64,000 nucleotides of DNA from Paenibacillus oenotherae (lineage in GTDB: Bacteria; Bacillota; Bacilli; Paenibacillales; Paenibacillaceae). The notes beneath the pieces are model-generated. The model was not told the DNA's origin, searched no databases, and was given only the letters and a program-made list of their open reading frames with translations. The position numbers were made by a program, and so were the translations under genes. Positions 18,331 to 27,038 of the stretch are shown in pieces. The first letter of the stretch is position 1. Each line of letters starts with the position of its first letter. Location of the stretch: assembly GCF_019443105.1 (NCBI RefSeq), contig NZ_JAHZIJ010000004.1, forward strand, positions 272,376-336,375, written 5' to 3'.

Positions 18331-19740
18331 TCATAGTGACGCTTCTGCGGCGGCGCTTGTACGCCAATGCTTGCGCATGCGCATAAAGCCAGCGAATAAC
18401 ACCAGATTAACGGCGCTAATTATGGCAGCCCCTATAAAAGGCGCAGCCAGCCCCCCCTGCTGAACGAGCGAAGTGGCCATGAGCGGTGAAGCCAGCTCCC
18501 CCAAATTCTGAAAAGCAACGATAATCCCGAAGTGCGCATGCATCTGCCCGCCCTCGCTTTGATTGAACAGCATAATATCCAGAGCCGCCATCGTCAGCGC
18601 CATGCAGAGTCCGAATGCAGCTCTGCCAGCAATCAGCAGCGGCAGCGAATCAGCCGCTTGGAGCAGAAGCCCTACAGCCATAAGCGCCATTCCAAGCCCG
18701 TATACCTTAGTCAGATGCTCGGCAACACACCACCGCCGGATGAGCGGCAAAGCCAGAACAGCCATCGCGTTCGGGACAAGGAACAGCCAGCCTCCCCGTA
18801 CCGTGTCCAGCCCGTATTCCCCTTCCATATAAGGAGTGAAATAGGGACGAATCATATTGCAAGCGATCATCATCGTAAAGAACAACGCGCCGATAAGCAG
18901 CACCGTACCGTTCCAGCTCTCCATGCTGTTCTTCAGAACAGCGGCAAGCCGGCTGCCGGTACGGCTACTGGCAGAAGCGGCGGCCTGCTTGCCTGTCCCT
19001 GCAAGCTCGGCACCCCCCACTTGAACGCCAGCAGCAGCTTCAGCCTGCGCCTGGCCTTGACCTGAATCTTGACCTTGATCTCGCTCTTGATCCTGACCTA
19101 GACCTGAACCGTCGCGCTGATTCTGAGCCTTGCTGCTGTTGCTGCGACCCAGATGTTTAAGCGCCCACACGCATACGCCAAGCTGAATGGTATCCAAGGC
19201 AGCCGCGTAGTAGAACAGGGTGAGCGGATTATCCATCTTCAGCATATGTGCGCCCGCGAGCGTGGACAGAATAACAGCAGCATGGTACACCGCGTGGAAT
19301 ATGCCAGCGGCCCCTGCCCGCTTGTCCTGGCCGGTCAACTCGATAATCATGGGATAGATGAGAATGTAGCTGCTTTTGAACAGGATAAGAATGACCGTAA
19401 CTGCAATAAATTGTCCCGCCGTCTCGGCCGCAGCCATTAACGCTGTACAAGCCGCTGTCCCCAACTGGCCGACGAAGAGCAGCCGCTTGGCCTCGAACCG
19501 TTTGGTCAGCATGCCCCACAGGGGCGAGCAGATCACTGCTGTCAGCCGGCAAATAAACAGATAGATGCCTGTGAAGGCAATTCCTTCAACCCCGAATACT
19601 TTGGCAAAAAATTGCGGGTAATACGGCGACAGCAGCACCTCCGAGAACAAGCCGAGAAAGACGCAGCCGAGCAGCACAAAGCGTGCGCGGGCGGCAAGCC
19701 GCACCGCCCCTGGCACAGATAGATTAGCGGCTGCGCTCAT
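18331..19740 (-). CDS. MFS transporter, probable siderophore exporter
   Basis: 469 residues, about 12 membrane segments, major facilitator type (MLTKRFEAKRLLFVGQLG near residue 80 matches the loop 2-3 motif region). It sits inside the siderophore operon, with its start overlapping the hydroxylase stop by 4 bp, so export of the product is the likely job. The central cytosolic loop (about residues 200-268) is unusually long and made of Gln/Asp/Gly repeats followed by an Ala-rich part; the DNA there (about 18960-19140) is repetitive. That loop is unlike the rest of the protein and probably disordered. Confidence 0.88.
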   Translation of the reverse strand: MSAAANLSVPGAVRLAARARFVLLGCVFLGLFSEVLLSPYYPQFFAKVFGVEGIAFTGIYLFICRLTAVICSPLWGMLTKRFEAKRLLFVGQLGTAACTALMAAAETAGQFIAVTVILILFKSSYILIYPMIIELTGQDKRAGAAGIFHAVYHAAVILSTLAGAHMLKMDNPLTLFYYAAALDTIQLGVCVWALKHLGRSNSSKAQNQRDGSGLGQDQERDQGQDSGQGQAQAEAAAGVQVGGAELAGTGKQAAASASSRTGSRLAAVLKNSMESWNGTVLLIGALFFTMMIACNMIRPYFTPYMEGEYGLDTVRGGWLFLVPNAMAVLALPLIRRWCVAEHLTKVYGLGMALMAVGLLLQAADSLPLLIAGRAAFGLCMALTMAALDIMLFNQSEGGQMHAHFGIIVAFQNLGELASPLMATSLVQQGGLAAPFIGAAIISAVNLVLFAGFMRMRKHWRTSAAAEASL

Positions 19741-21107
19741 CTTGCGCCGAACTGCTGGAACACGTTCCGGTCACTTACCGGATACACTTCCCGCCCCGTG
19801 AGCGCATTCAGAATGACGCTGTTGCGGAATGCGCCCAGACCCAGGTCAGGAGCGCCGACGCCATGCGTGTGCAGCTCGCCATTTTGCACGAATATGCGGC
19901 CTTCGATCGGCTCCGTCAGCTTTAATCGGTAGTCGCTCTCTACGGTGTACCGATCCTGATCGTCCCATGAGACCAGACCCTTGAGCGAATCCATACAAGC
20001 TGGCACAGGATGCGCGTAGCCGGTCGCAAGCACGATCACCTCGCTTGCATGCTGGAAGGAGCATTCCTGCTCCAGATGGCAGCAATCAAGCGTGTAGCCC
20101 GCCTGCTCCGGCGTCTCTGACGGCGTTATGCCTCTGACCTCCGTATGGGCAAGCAGCCTGACCGGGGGCTTAACGCCTCCGACACTCATCTCATACAGCC
20201 GCTCGTAGATCGCCGCTATCGTGACCGCGCTTATGCCCTTGTACAGCAGAGCCTGACGGCTTCTGACGGCATCCTTCTGCTCCTGCGGAAGACCATAGAA
20301 ATAGCTCGTATAGTCCGGCGAGAAATGCTCAAGCCCCAGCTTGGAATACTCCATCGGGAAAAATCCGGACGAACGCGTAAACCAATCCAGCTTGTAGCCT
20401 TTCTCCGGCTGCTCCAACAGCAACTGGAGGAAAATCTCCGCCGCGCTCTGGCCCGAGCCGATTACAGTCACCGACTTCGCTTGGCGGCAGCGTTCAAGCC
20501 GATCCATAAACTGCGCGGAATGGAATACATCCTCTCCCGGCAAACCTCTGAATGGCGCTGCCGCATGCGGCACGCTGCCGACACCAAGCACCAGATCCCG
20601 GGTGTAGTAGAGACGGACACTGCCGTCCTCTCCGTTCCGTACCTCTACAGCGAATTGCGCCCCCTTGCCAGCCGCTGCCCCAGAGTCGAAGGCACCGTCC
20701 GCCAAACGATGGACTGCCGTCACCTCTTGTCCGAACCGGCAGCTCTCCAGCTTGCCTGCCGCCCATTGGCAGTAATGATTGTATTCCTGACGCGGAATCT
20801 GGAATTTCTCCAGAAAGTAGAAGTGATACAATCGGCCCTGCTCTTTGAGATAGTTCAAAAAGCTGAGACGGTGTGTAGGGTCGGCCATTGTCACCAGGTC
20901 GGCGAAGAAGGGCACCTGCAGCGTCGTCCCGTCCAGCAGCATGCCCGCATGCCATTGAAATTCCGGCTTGCGGTCGAAGAAGAGCGCGTCTACCTCAGGC
21001 GCCGCCTCCAGCAGAGCAGCCAGTCCCAGATTGAACGGCCCGATGCCAATACCGATCACATCGTAGACGCGATCCGCCGCCGCATTCGTGCTTGTCACTT
21101 TATTCAT
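19737..21107 (-). CDS. Diaminopropane N-monooxygenase (RhbE/IucD family)
   Basis: FAD- and NADPH-dependent enzyme that hydroxylates the terminal amine of a diamine, the first step to a hydroxamate. The ATG at 21107 (GGGAGTGGAATTC upstream) gives 456 residues. Seen: FAD site IGIGIGPFNLGLAALL near the start, WHAGMLLDGTTLQVPFFADL, NADPH site VTVIGSGQSAAEIFLQLL and the C-terminal ATGYAHPVP motif. Lysine, ornithine and diaminopropane hydroxylases cannot be told apart by eye. Diaminopropane is inferred from the diaminobutyrate aminotransferase and decarboxylase in the same operon. It overlaps the acetyltransferase stop by 8 bp. Confidence 0.93.
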   Translation of the reverse strand: MNKVTSTNAAADRVYDVIGIGIGPFNLGLAALLEAAPEVDALFFDRKPEFQWHAGMLLDGTTLQVPFFADLVTMADPTHRLSFLNYLKEQGRLYHFYFLEKFQIPRQEYNHYCQWAAGKLESCRFGQEVTAVHRLADGAFDSGAAAGKGAQFAVEVRNGEDGSVRLYYTRDLVLGVGSVPHAAAPFRGLPGEDVFHSAQFMDRLERCRQAKSVTVIGSGQSAAEIFLQLLLEQPEKGYKLDWFTRSSGFFPMEYSKLGLEHFSPDYTSYFYGLPQEQKDAVRSRQALLYKGISAVTIAAIYERLYEMSVGGVKPPVRLLAHTEVRGITPSETPEQAGYTLDCCHLEQECSFQHASEVIVLATGYAHPVPACMDSLKGLVSWDDQDRYTVESDYRLKLTEPIEGRIFVQNGELHTHGVGAPDLGLGAFRNSVILNALTGREVYPVSDRNVFQQFGAR

Positions 21108-21711
21108 GAATTCCACTCCCATCGTTCCATTCGTCCCGATAGGCGAACATCAGCGCCCCGGTCTTGTCCGGCAGCGCCACTTCCTTCTGGAAGCGGAACC
21201 CGCATTTGCTGAAAATATGAATCATCCGCGCATTTCGGACATCCGGCTCGGCAACAATTTTCTTCGTAGCGGCATGCTGGAATTGGAACCGCATCAATGC
21301 CTGCAGCAGCGGCGCCGCCAAGCCTTTGCCCAAATATTCAGGGGGACCAATCAGCAGGTGAATGCCTTGATCCGCTGGCTCAGCCTCATAATAACGGCCG
21401 ATGATGTCCGGCTCTGCCCAATAGGATTCGAAATAGCTCATCGGCTTGCCATCCAGCAATCCGATATAGAGCGCTTGATGGGAGTCGGCGAGAAATTGCG
21501 TCAGGTGGTCCCGATATTGCGCCAGCGGAATGTTCAGCTTCCAATAAGGGATCACATGCTCCTGTTGCTGCCAATCATGCAGCCGGTCCAGATCATCCTC
21601 TATGGATACCGGGCGGAAGCCCACGGTCATCCCCAGCGTCTCATTGTATTCCTCATACACACAGCCGTTACCGGAGGACTGCTGCAGTTGTTGATTCGAA
21701 GCGGCCTGCAA
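21100..21711 (-). CDS. Hydroxyamine acetyltransferase (RhbD/IucB family)
   Basis: GNAT-fold enzyme that acylates the N-hydroxy-amine to give the hydroxamate. The 203 residues contain FRPVSIEDDLDRLHDWQQQ and the family block HLLIGPPEYLGKGLAAPLLQ with the acetyl-CoA loop. FQHAATKKIVAEPDVRNARM and HIFSKCGFRFQKEVALPDK follow and are typical of IucB/RhbD/VbsA proteins. The start is TTG 21711, supported by AAGGAGG 9 nt upstream, inside the end of the synthetase gene (44-bp overlap). The acyl group is assumed to be acetyl; longer acyl chains are possible. Confidence 0.92.
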   Translation of the reverse strand: MQAASNQQLQQSSGNGCVYEEYNETLGMTVGFRPVSIEDDLDRLHDWQQQEHVIPYWKLNIPLAQYRDHLTQFLADSHQALYIGLLDGKPMSYFESYWAEPDIIGRYYEAEPADQGIHLLIGPPEYLGKGLAAPLLQALMRFQFQHAATKKIVAEPDVRNARMIHIFSKCGFRFQKEVALPDKTGALMFAYRDEWNDGSGIHE

Positions 21712-23581
21712 GCTGCTCTACCTCCTTCACGAGCGGGTTGGGAATATCCACATAGACCGACTGCGCTTCCAGCGACCCTACCAGCTCATCCATGTCGTAC
21801 AGCCGGGTGAGCAGGTTCGCCTTGCACGGAAGCGTCTCCCAATTCAGCAGGCTTTCCAGAAAAATAGACGGCTCGCGGTTCATCGGCACGAATGCCTCCA
21901 GCGCTTCGCGCAGCTTGGCGAGCAGCAGCGCTTCGTCTGCCAGTCCTGCAAAGCCAAAGCCATTAATCAGCCCGAACATATGATTCATGATGAGATAGTA
22001 TCGGAACCGCTCGTCGGCAACCGCGTCCTCGCAGACAGTCTGGCTTTTGGTGCCGATGCCCGGAAGACGATCCTCCAGCAGCTGCTCCGTCGATTTGCAG
22101 AAATAATAGCCTTGATTGTCCCGGAAGTAATAATGAACCGGATATCCGTCCTTCAGCTTCACTACACTGTTCTGCTGATGCGCTTCAAGCGCAATGCCCC
22201 ATTTCTGATAGAGCCACACCATAGGGCGCAGCGATAATGCCAGATAGCGGGTGAACCAATCAACGCTGACCTCCGCCTCCATCCGGCCTTCCCGCCGGGC
22301 AATGCCGCGTATGGCAGCCGTCAGAATGGTCTCGCCGCCTGGCAGCGGGTCCTGTACAAGTGCAGCGACCATTACAGCATCTTCAGCCGCTCGGCCGAGG
22401 AACGGATTTTCGCGCAACACAAGCTCGAAGCCGGATTCCTCTCCCTCTTGACCCTCGAAGCGAAGTGTAATGAAAGCAGGATCCGTAACAATATCAAATC
22501 CGGCAAACTGATCTCTCACCTCGCCGATCTCGGTATCCAGAAGCCTCGTAACCTCAACGCCCCGCTCAAGCTCCTTATATTTGTTCACGCGAAGTGAATT
22601 CGTTACTTTCACAGGTATGGAGCATTTGTACATGAATGCAGCATCCGGGTGATAGATCGTCCGCAAGGAGGATGTCGCCATATAAGCGCGGCCGCACGGC
22701 CCCAGATCCTGCAGGAGACCATCCTCTATCGCCTTCTGAACCGGCGCCTGCTTGCGCAGAAATTCCGCTTGCAGCGGATGGACCGGCACAAGCGGCCACT
22801 CCTCGGCTCCGGCATGCAGGCTCAGCCATTCCTCGCTTACGGATTGATCCCCGCGCAGATCGCGCTTGATCAGCTCGCTGGCCGACAGCTCCAGAGCGGA
22901 ATCCTCCAGCACGATGGAGCGGTGTGCGCGGAAGTAATGCAGGCGGAATTCGCCCTGCAGCTCCGGCGAATAGACCGCATTCTGCTCCTCTGGAATGCCT
23001 TGACGGCTCTTAGGTGTTGGATGAAGCAGATGACCGTAAACAAGCGACTGCTCGGCGGTGATAAAATCCATCGTTGACCGCTGTCCGTTGTCCATCCGCG
23101 CCTGCACGAAGCGCTCCACATTCTGGCAGCTTTGAATCGTTCGCAGCATTAGCTCATCCGGGCTGGCATCCTCCTTGGCTGCCAGCGTCAGCTCTTTGCC
23201 CAGCAGCGCAGCGAGCGTCACATAATCAGCCTCTACCGCATGAGCGGAAGCTGCCGCTGCGCCTTCGCCTGTTCCCGTCACATAATGAACCGGAAAGACG
23301 AACCGATGGCGGCCAGTCGCGGAATAATAGTCCACGCCTGCCAGCAGCGCAATATTCTGTTGCGGGAGCAGGCACACCAGCGTACCCGCAGCCCCGGCTC
23401 CGATCCCTGCGTTCAGTCCCGCCAGAAAGCGGTGCTCGGGTCTCAGCGAACCTTTAACCTGCGCCTCTCCAGCCGCATATACGAAGCCATCCCCCGTTTC
23501 TCTCAAATAGCAATTCAATAAATTTTGCATCGCGGCCTGACCTGCAATCGTCTTGGCCGCCTGTCTCCTGTCATTCAACAT
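21668..23581 (-). CDS. asbA: NIS siderophore synthetase, AsbA/RhbC position
   Basis: IucA/IucC-family ligase, 637 residues, expected to attach the first amine arm to citrate. Visible blocks: LLNCYLRETGDG, HPTPKSRQGI, HYFRAHRSIV, LVPVHPLQAEFL, YMATSSLRTIYHPDA, KVTNSLRVNK and ALEAHQQNSVVKL, followed by YYFRDNQGYYF. These match AsbA closely as I remember it, although gene order (after aminotransferase and decarboxylase, before acetyltransferase) is that of rhbC. Whether it prefers spermidine, diaminopropane or the hydroxamate arm cannot be read. Overlaps the decarboxylase stop by 7 bp. Confidence 0.93.
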   Translation of the reverse strand: MLNDRRQAAKTIAGQAAMQNLLNCYLRETGDGFVYAAGEAQVKGSLRPEHRFLAGLNAGIGAGAAGTLVCLLPQQNIALLAGVDYYSATGRHRFVFPVHYVTGTGEGAAAASAHAVEADYVTLAALLGKELTLAAKEDASPDELMLRTIQSCQNVERFVQARMDNGQRSTMDFITAEQSLVYGHLLHPTPKSRQGIPEEQNAVYSPELQGEFRLHYFRAHRSIVLEDSALELSASELIKRDLRGDQSVSEEWLSLHAGAEEWPLVPVHPLQAEFLRKQAPVQKAIEDGLLQDLGPCGRAYMATSSLRTIYHPDAAFMYKCSIPVKVTNSLRVNKYKELERGVEVTRLLDTEIGEVRDQFAGFDIVTDPAFITLRFEGQEGEESGFELVLRENPFLGRAAEDAVMVAALVQDPLPGGETILTAAIRGIARREGRMEAEVSVDWFTRYLALSLRPMVWLYQKWGIALEAHQQNSVVKLKDGYPVHYYFRDNQGYYFCKSTEQLLEDRLPGIGTKSQTVCEDAVADERFRYYLIMNHMFGLINGFGFAGLADEALLLAKLREALEAFVPMNREPSIFLESLLNWETLPCKANLLTRLYDMDELVGSLEAQSVYVDIPNPLVKEVEQLAGRFESTTAAVLR

Positions 23582-25302
23582 CCTGTTTTCTCCCCCTTAT
23601 GTACAATGGACGCCGCAAGCTCTCTGGCCAATATTTCTCCTGTCTCTATCACTTTCCGCACAATAATCGCCGTATGCTTCTTCTCCGTCCGCGGGTTCAG
23701 CAGCGTCAGCTTCAGACATCTGCGCCCGTTCACCGACGTTCTGGCCAGTACAGCCCAGCCCTTGCTCATCAGTCTTGAGCGAATCGCATTATTAAGCTCA
23801 TCCGACCACTCGCCCTCCTCCACATCAGCCGGACACCATGCCGGGACATAGCGGAATACGACTGTGCTGAGCTCCGGCTCGGCGATCAGTTCAAGACCAT
23901 TTTCCTCCCGTATTAGAGCCGCAGTAGCGCGGGCAGTAGCCACCGTATGATCAACCATCTCCCCGAAGGCCCGCCGACCATAATGCTGGAGCGACAGGTA
24001 CAGCTTGAGCGCATCGAAGCGCCGGGTCGTTGAGAGCGACTTGATGACCAGATTAGGAACGCCCTCGTCCTCATCCTCCTCCGGATTCAAGTAATCCGCA
24101 TTCAGGCGAATGGATTGGAATCGCGCTTTGTCCCGCACCAGGAAGGCTCCGCAGCTAATGGCCTGGTAGAAGCCTTTGTGAAAATCAACCGTCATTGAAT
24201 CGGCCTGCCCGATTCCCTGAAGAAGCCCGCTATGGCGATCGCTCATCGCCAGCGCCCCGCCATACGCTGCATCGACATGCAGCCAAATGCCGTATTGCTC
24301 CGCGACAGCAGCCAGCTCCTCCAAAGGATCGATGCTCCCGAAGTCGGTCGTGCCCGCTGTTGCTACAATGGCAAAGGGCAGCAAGCCGCCCTCCTCAAGC
24401 TCTATCAGCCGCCGTTCCAGCGCCTCGGGCCGCATGCGATTTCTGTCATCCGTCTCAATAGAGATCACAGACTGCTCGCCAAGCCCCATCAGCGCAGCGG
24501 ACTGCTTCACCGTAAAATGCGCCGCTTCCGAGCAGAGCACCCGCATCCGGCAAGCGGCCGCTGGCAGACCGCGCTTCTGAACATTCCAGCCCCACTTGCT
24601 CCAGGCGTAATGATTGCGCGCCAGAAGAAGGCCCATCAGGTTGGACTGCGTCCCTCCGCTGGTGAACACGCCATCTGCGGAAGAACCCAGGTTGTACAAG
24701 CCGCATAACCAACCGATTAGTTCCTCCTCAAGCAATGTCCCTGCCATGCTCTGGTCCCATGAGTCCATTGATTGATTCGTCGCCCCGATCCATGCTTCAG
24801 CGGCCGCCGACATCATCAGAGGCGGACAATGAAGATGCGCTGCGCAGGCCGGATGTGTAACCACTGCCGAATGGCGGAGCACCTCGGCGCCTACACGCTC
24901 CAGCAGCGACTGCACATCCCCTTCCTCCTCCGGCAGCTCCGGACAGACCGGGCGATGCTGCAACGCTTCCGCAACCTGCTGGGGCTCCGCCCCGCTGTAT
25001 GGCTTGCTTGAGGACGCGAACTCCTTAATCAGCACATCCGACAAGACTCCCATCAGCCCCCGGTACGCATCTTGACTTTGCGGTGATTCCGACAGGAACA
25101 TAGCCGCGAACCGCTCTCCCTGCTTGCTCGAACCAGGGGATTCCGCCGCTTGCGGGAGGTCCCCCGCTACCGATTGTGAATGATCGCCTGCCACCGCTTG
25201 CGAGTGTCCCCCTGTTGCCGCTTGCGAGTCATTCCCTGCCACTTGCGAGTGCTGCTGCTCCACTTCGCGCTCTGGCAGCGTGTAAACGTCTTGACTGCTC
25301 AT
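23575..25302 (-). CDS. L-2,4-diaminobutyrate decarboxylase (RhbB/Ddc)
   Basis: PLP enzyme turning L-2,4-diaminobutyrate into 1,3-diaminopropane. The 575 residues belong to the group II decarboxylases: FTSGGTQSNLMGLLLAR, HVDAAYGGAL and the PLP lysine Lys376 in VDFHKGFYQ. The N-terminus (about 14-55) is a degenerate repeat of HSQAVAGD-like units that the core enzyme does not need; the DNA there (25130-25260) is repetitive. The ATG overlaps the aminotransferase stop by 4 bp. With the next gene it forms the rhbAB-like diamine supply of the siderophore operon. Confidence 0.94.
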   Translation of the reverse strand: MSSQDVYTLPEREVEQQHSQVAGNDSQAATGGHSQAVAGDHSQSVAGDLPQAAESPGSSKQGERFAAMFLSESPQSQDAYRGLMGVLSDVLIKEFASSSKPYSGAEPQQVAEALQHRPVCPELPEEEGDVQSLLERVGAEVLRHSAVVTHPACAAHLHCPPLMMSAAAEAWIGATNQSMDSWDQSMAGTLLEEELIGWLCGLYNLGSSADGVFTSGGTQSNLMGLLLARNHYAWSKWGWNVQKRGLPAAACRMRVLCSEAAHFTVKQSAALMGLGEQSVISIETDDRNRMRPEALERRLIELEEGGLLPFAIVATAGTTDFGSIDPLEELAAVAEQYGIWLHVDAAYGGALAMSDRHSGLLQGIGQADSMTVDFHKGFYQAISCGAFLVRDKARFQSIRLNADYLNPEEDEDEGVPNLVIKSLSTTRRFDALKLYLSLQHYGRRAFGEMVDHTVATARATAALIREENGLELIAEPELSTVVFRYVPAWCPADVEEGEWSDELNNAIRSRLMSKGWAVLARTSVNGRRCLKLTLLNPRTEKKHTAIIVRKVIETGEILARELAASIVHKGEKTGC

Positions 25303-26666
25303 CCCCGCACCTCAACAAGTCCGCCCAGCATGACCCGTTCGACAGCGCGAACCGCATCATGGAATATGGCGGCAATCTCTTCTACCTGCTCATCCGTTAT
25401 AATAAGCGGCGGCAGCAGACGCACGACGCTGCCGTGCCGGCCGCCCAGCTCCAGAATCAGCCCCCGCTCCAGACAAGCCTTCTGAATCGCTTTGGCCATA
25501 TCCGGTCTTGCAGGGTAGCTGCCCAGCACATCAATCGCTCCGTTCGTATCCACAATCTCGACGCCAATCATCAGTCCGCGCCCTCTCACATCACCGATAC
25601 AGGATGTAAGCCGTCCAATCTGGCGCAGCCTCTCCAGCAGCCGTCCGCCAATAGCGGCGGCATGCTCATCTATCCGGTTCTCGCGGATAAACTTCATCGT
25701 TGCAAGCCCCGCAGCCATAGCCAGCTGATTGCCGCGGAAGGTGCCTGCATGGGCACCTGGCTCCCACACATCCAGCTCTTCACTGTAGACAACAACCGAT
25801 AATGGCAGGCTGCCTCCGATCGCTTTGGACAGCACCACAGCATCAGGTATGATGCCGGAATGTTGAAAAGCAAACATGGAGCCCGTACGTCCGAAGCCCG
25901 TCTGCACCTCATCCATAATGAGCGGAATGCCGTTCTGCTTCGTAATCCGGCGCATCTCCCGCAGCCATTCGTCCGGCGCCGGGATCACCCCGCCTTCGCC
26001 CTGCACAGCTTCAACGATCATTCCTGCTGGCGCTGTAATGCCGCTCTCCGGATCGCTCAGCGTGCGCTCAATGTATTTGCTCCCGACCCGCCAGCCCTGC
26101 TCCCCGCCCAGCTCGAAGGGACAACGATAGGCATAGGGATAAGGCAGAAAATGAACCTCCGGCATAAGACCGGATATGTCCCGTTTGGGGTTCAGATTGC
26201 CTGTCAGGCTTAATGCCCCATGGGTCATGCCATGATATCCTCCCTGAAAAGAGAGCATCGACCGTCGGCCGGTAGCCGTCTTCACGAGCTTGACTGCCGC
26301 TTCCACCCCATCGGCCCCCGAAGGACCACAGAATTGGATGCGAGCTTTGGATGCGAAGGCTGCTGGCAGCAGCTGATAAAGCTCGTCAACGAACGCTTCC
26401 TTGACGGGCGTAGTCAGATCAAGAGTATGGAGCGGCAGACCGCTGTCCAGAGTACTGCGAATCGCTTCCACAACAACGGGATGGTTGTGCCCCAGAGCAA
26501 GCGTGCCTGCACCTGCAAGGCAATCGTAATACGTTTTGCCGTCAGCATCCTTCACCATCATGCCTGATGCTTCTGTGATGGCGATCGGAATTTTCCTCGG
26601 GTATGATCTGGCGTTCGATTCACGGCGTTGCTGACTTTCCAAATAATGCGTATTACTTGGAATCAC
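25299..26666 (-). CDS. Diaminobutyrate--2-oxoglutarate aminotransferase (RhbA/Dat)
   Basis: Class III PLP aminotransferase making L-2,4-diaminobutyrate from aspartate semialdehyde and glutamate. In 455 residues: GAGTLALGHNHPVV, FCGPSGADGVEAAVKL, SFQGGYHGMTHGALSLTGN, LIMDEVQTGFGRTG and the PLP lysine Lys281 in VVLSKAIGGSLP. Start is GTG 26666 behind AAGGAGGAG. It is the first gene of the eleven-gene operon and stands directly downstream of the Fur-controlled promoter. Confidence 0.95.
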   Translation of the reverse strand: MIPSNTHYLESQQRRESNARSYPRKIPIAITEASGMMVKDADGKTYYDCLAGAGTLALGHNHPVVVEAIRSTLDSGLPLHTLDLTTPVKEAFVDELYQLLPAAFASKARIQFCGPSGADGVEAAVKLVKTATGRRSMLSFQGGYHGMTHGALSLTGNLNPKRDISGLMPEVHFLPYPYAYRCPFELGGEQGWRVGSKYIERTLSDPESGITAPAGMIVEAVQGEGGVIPAPDEWLREMRRITKQNGIPLIMDEVQTGFGRTGSMFAFQHSGIIPDAVVLSKAIGGSLPLSVVVYSEELDVWEPGAHAGTFRGNQLAMAAGLATMKFIRENRIDEHAAAIGGRLLERLRQIGRLTSCIGDVRGRGLMIGVEIVDTNGAIDVLGSYPARPDMAKAIQKACLERGLILELGGRHGSVVRLLPPLIITDEQVEEIAAIFHDAVRAVERVMLGGLVEVRG

Positions 26667-26688
26667 ATTATACTCCTCCTTGCGAAAA

Positions 26689-26703
26689 TGATAATCATTA
26701 TCA
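26689..26703 (-). promoter_or_regulatory. Fur box 2 of the biosynthesis operon, perfect
   Basis: TGATAATCATTATCA is a perfect 7-1-7 Fur box, about 8-22 bp downstream of the predicted start of transcription and just before the ribosome site (26675-26682). Confidence 0.95.
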
Positions 26704-26717
26704 AACTATCCTGTTTG

Positions 26718-26746
26718 ATTGTAAATGATTATCATTATCACCGCAA
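26718..26746 (-). promoter_or_regulatory. Promoter of the siderophore biosynthesis operon
   Basis: On the minus strand TTGCGG (26741-26746), exactly 17 bp, then TACAAT (26718-26723). The 17-bp spacer is almost entirely the upstream Fur box, so Fur binding would directly cover the polymerase site. Predicted start of transcription near 26711. Confidence 0.75.
26726..26740 (-). promoter_or_regulatory. Fur box 1 of the biosynthesis operon
   Basis: TGATTATCATTATCA on the plus strand differs by one base from the 7-1-7 Fur consensus TGATAATNATTATCA. It lies between -35 and -10. Confidence 0.92.
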
Positions 26747-26979
26747 GAGGAAGAGTGCATATTCTTTTCCATGCGAAAGTTTTAAATTTTTTGCAGCATT
26801 TGCAAATTACAGCGCTGCAGCGCCTACGCGATACTCATTTCACTTGCTCGCCATCTGCCTTCCCTAATTATCATTCACCCCGCAGTTATCTTGTAATAAA
26901 GCATCAGTCACAGTACATCTGGACAACAATGAGCTCATACCGCCTCCTTCCAGCCACAATAATTAATTCCGTTAATCCC

Positions 26980-27015
26980 CCCGCACACTCCCCATGCAAA
27001 AATAGAGCGTGCGGG
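26980..27015 (-). terminator. Hairpin after the ABC importer operon
   Basis: CCCGCAC (26980-26986) pairs with GTGCGGG (27009-27015), 24 bp beyond the ATPase stop; no T-tract follows. The rest of the 370-bp gap up to 26750 shows nothing further. Confidence 0.4.
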
Positions 27016-27038
27016 TTCCCCTCCCGGCCCGCTACTCC

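Noticed and set aside
20145-21212. 355-codon plus-strand frame opposite the N-monooxygenase gene
   Set aside because: Shadow of a real gene; the product has no recognisable motif.
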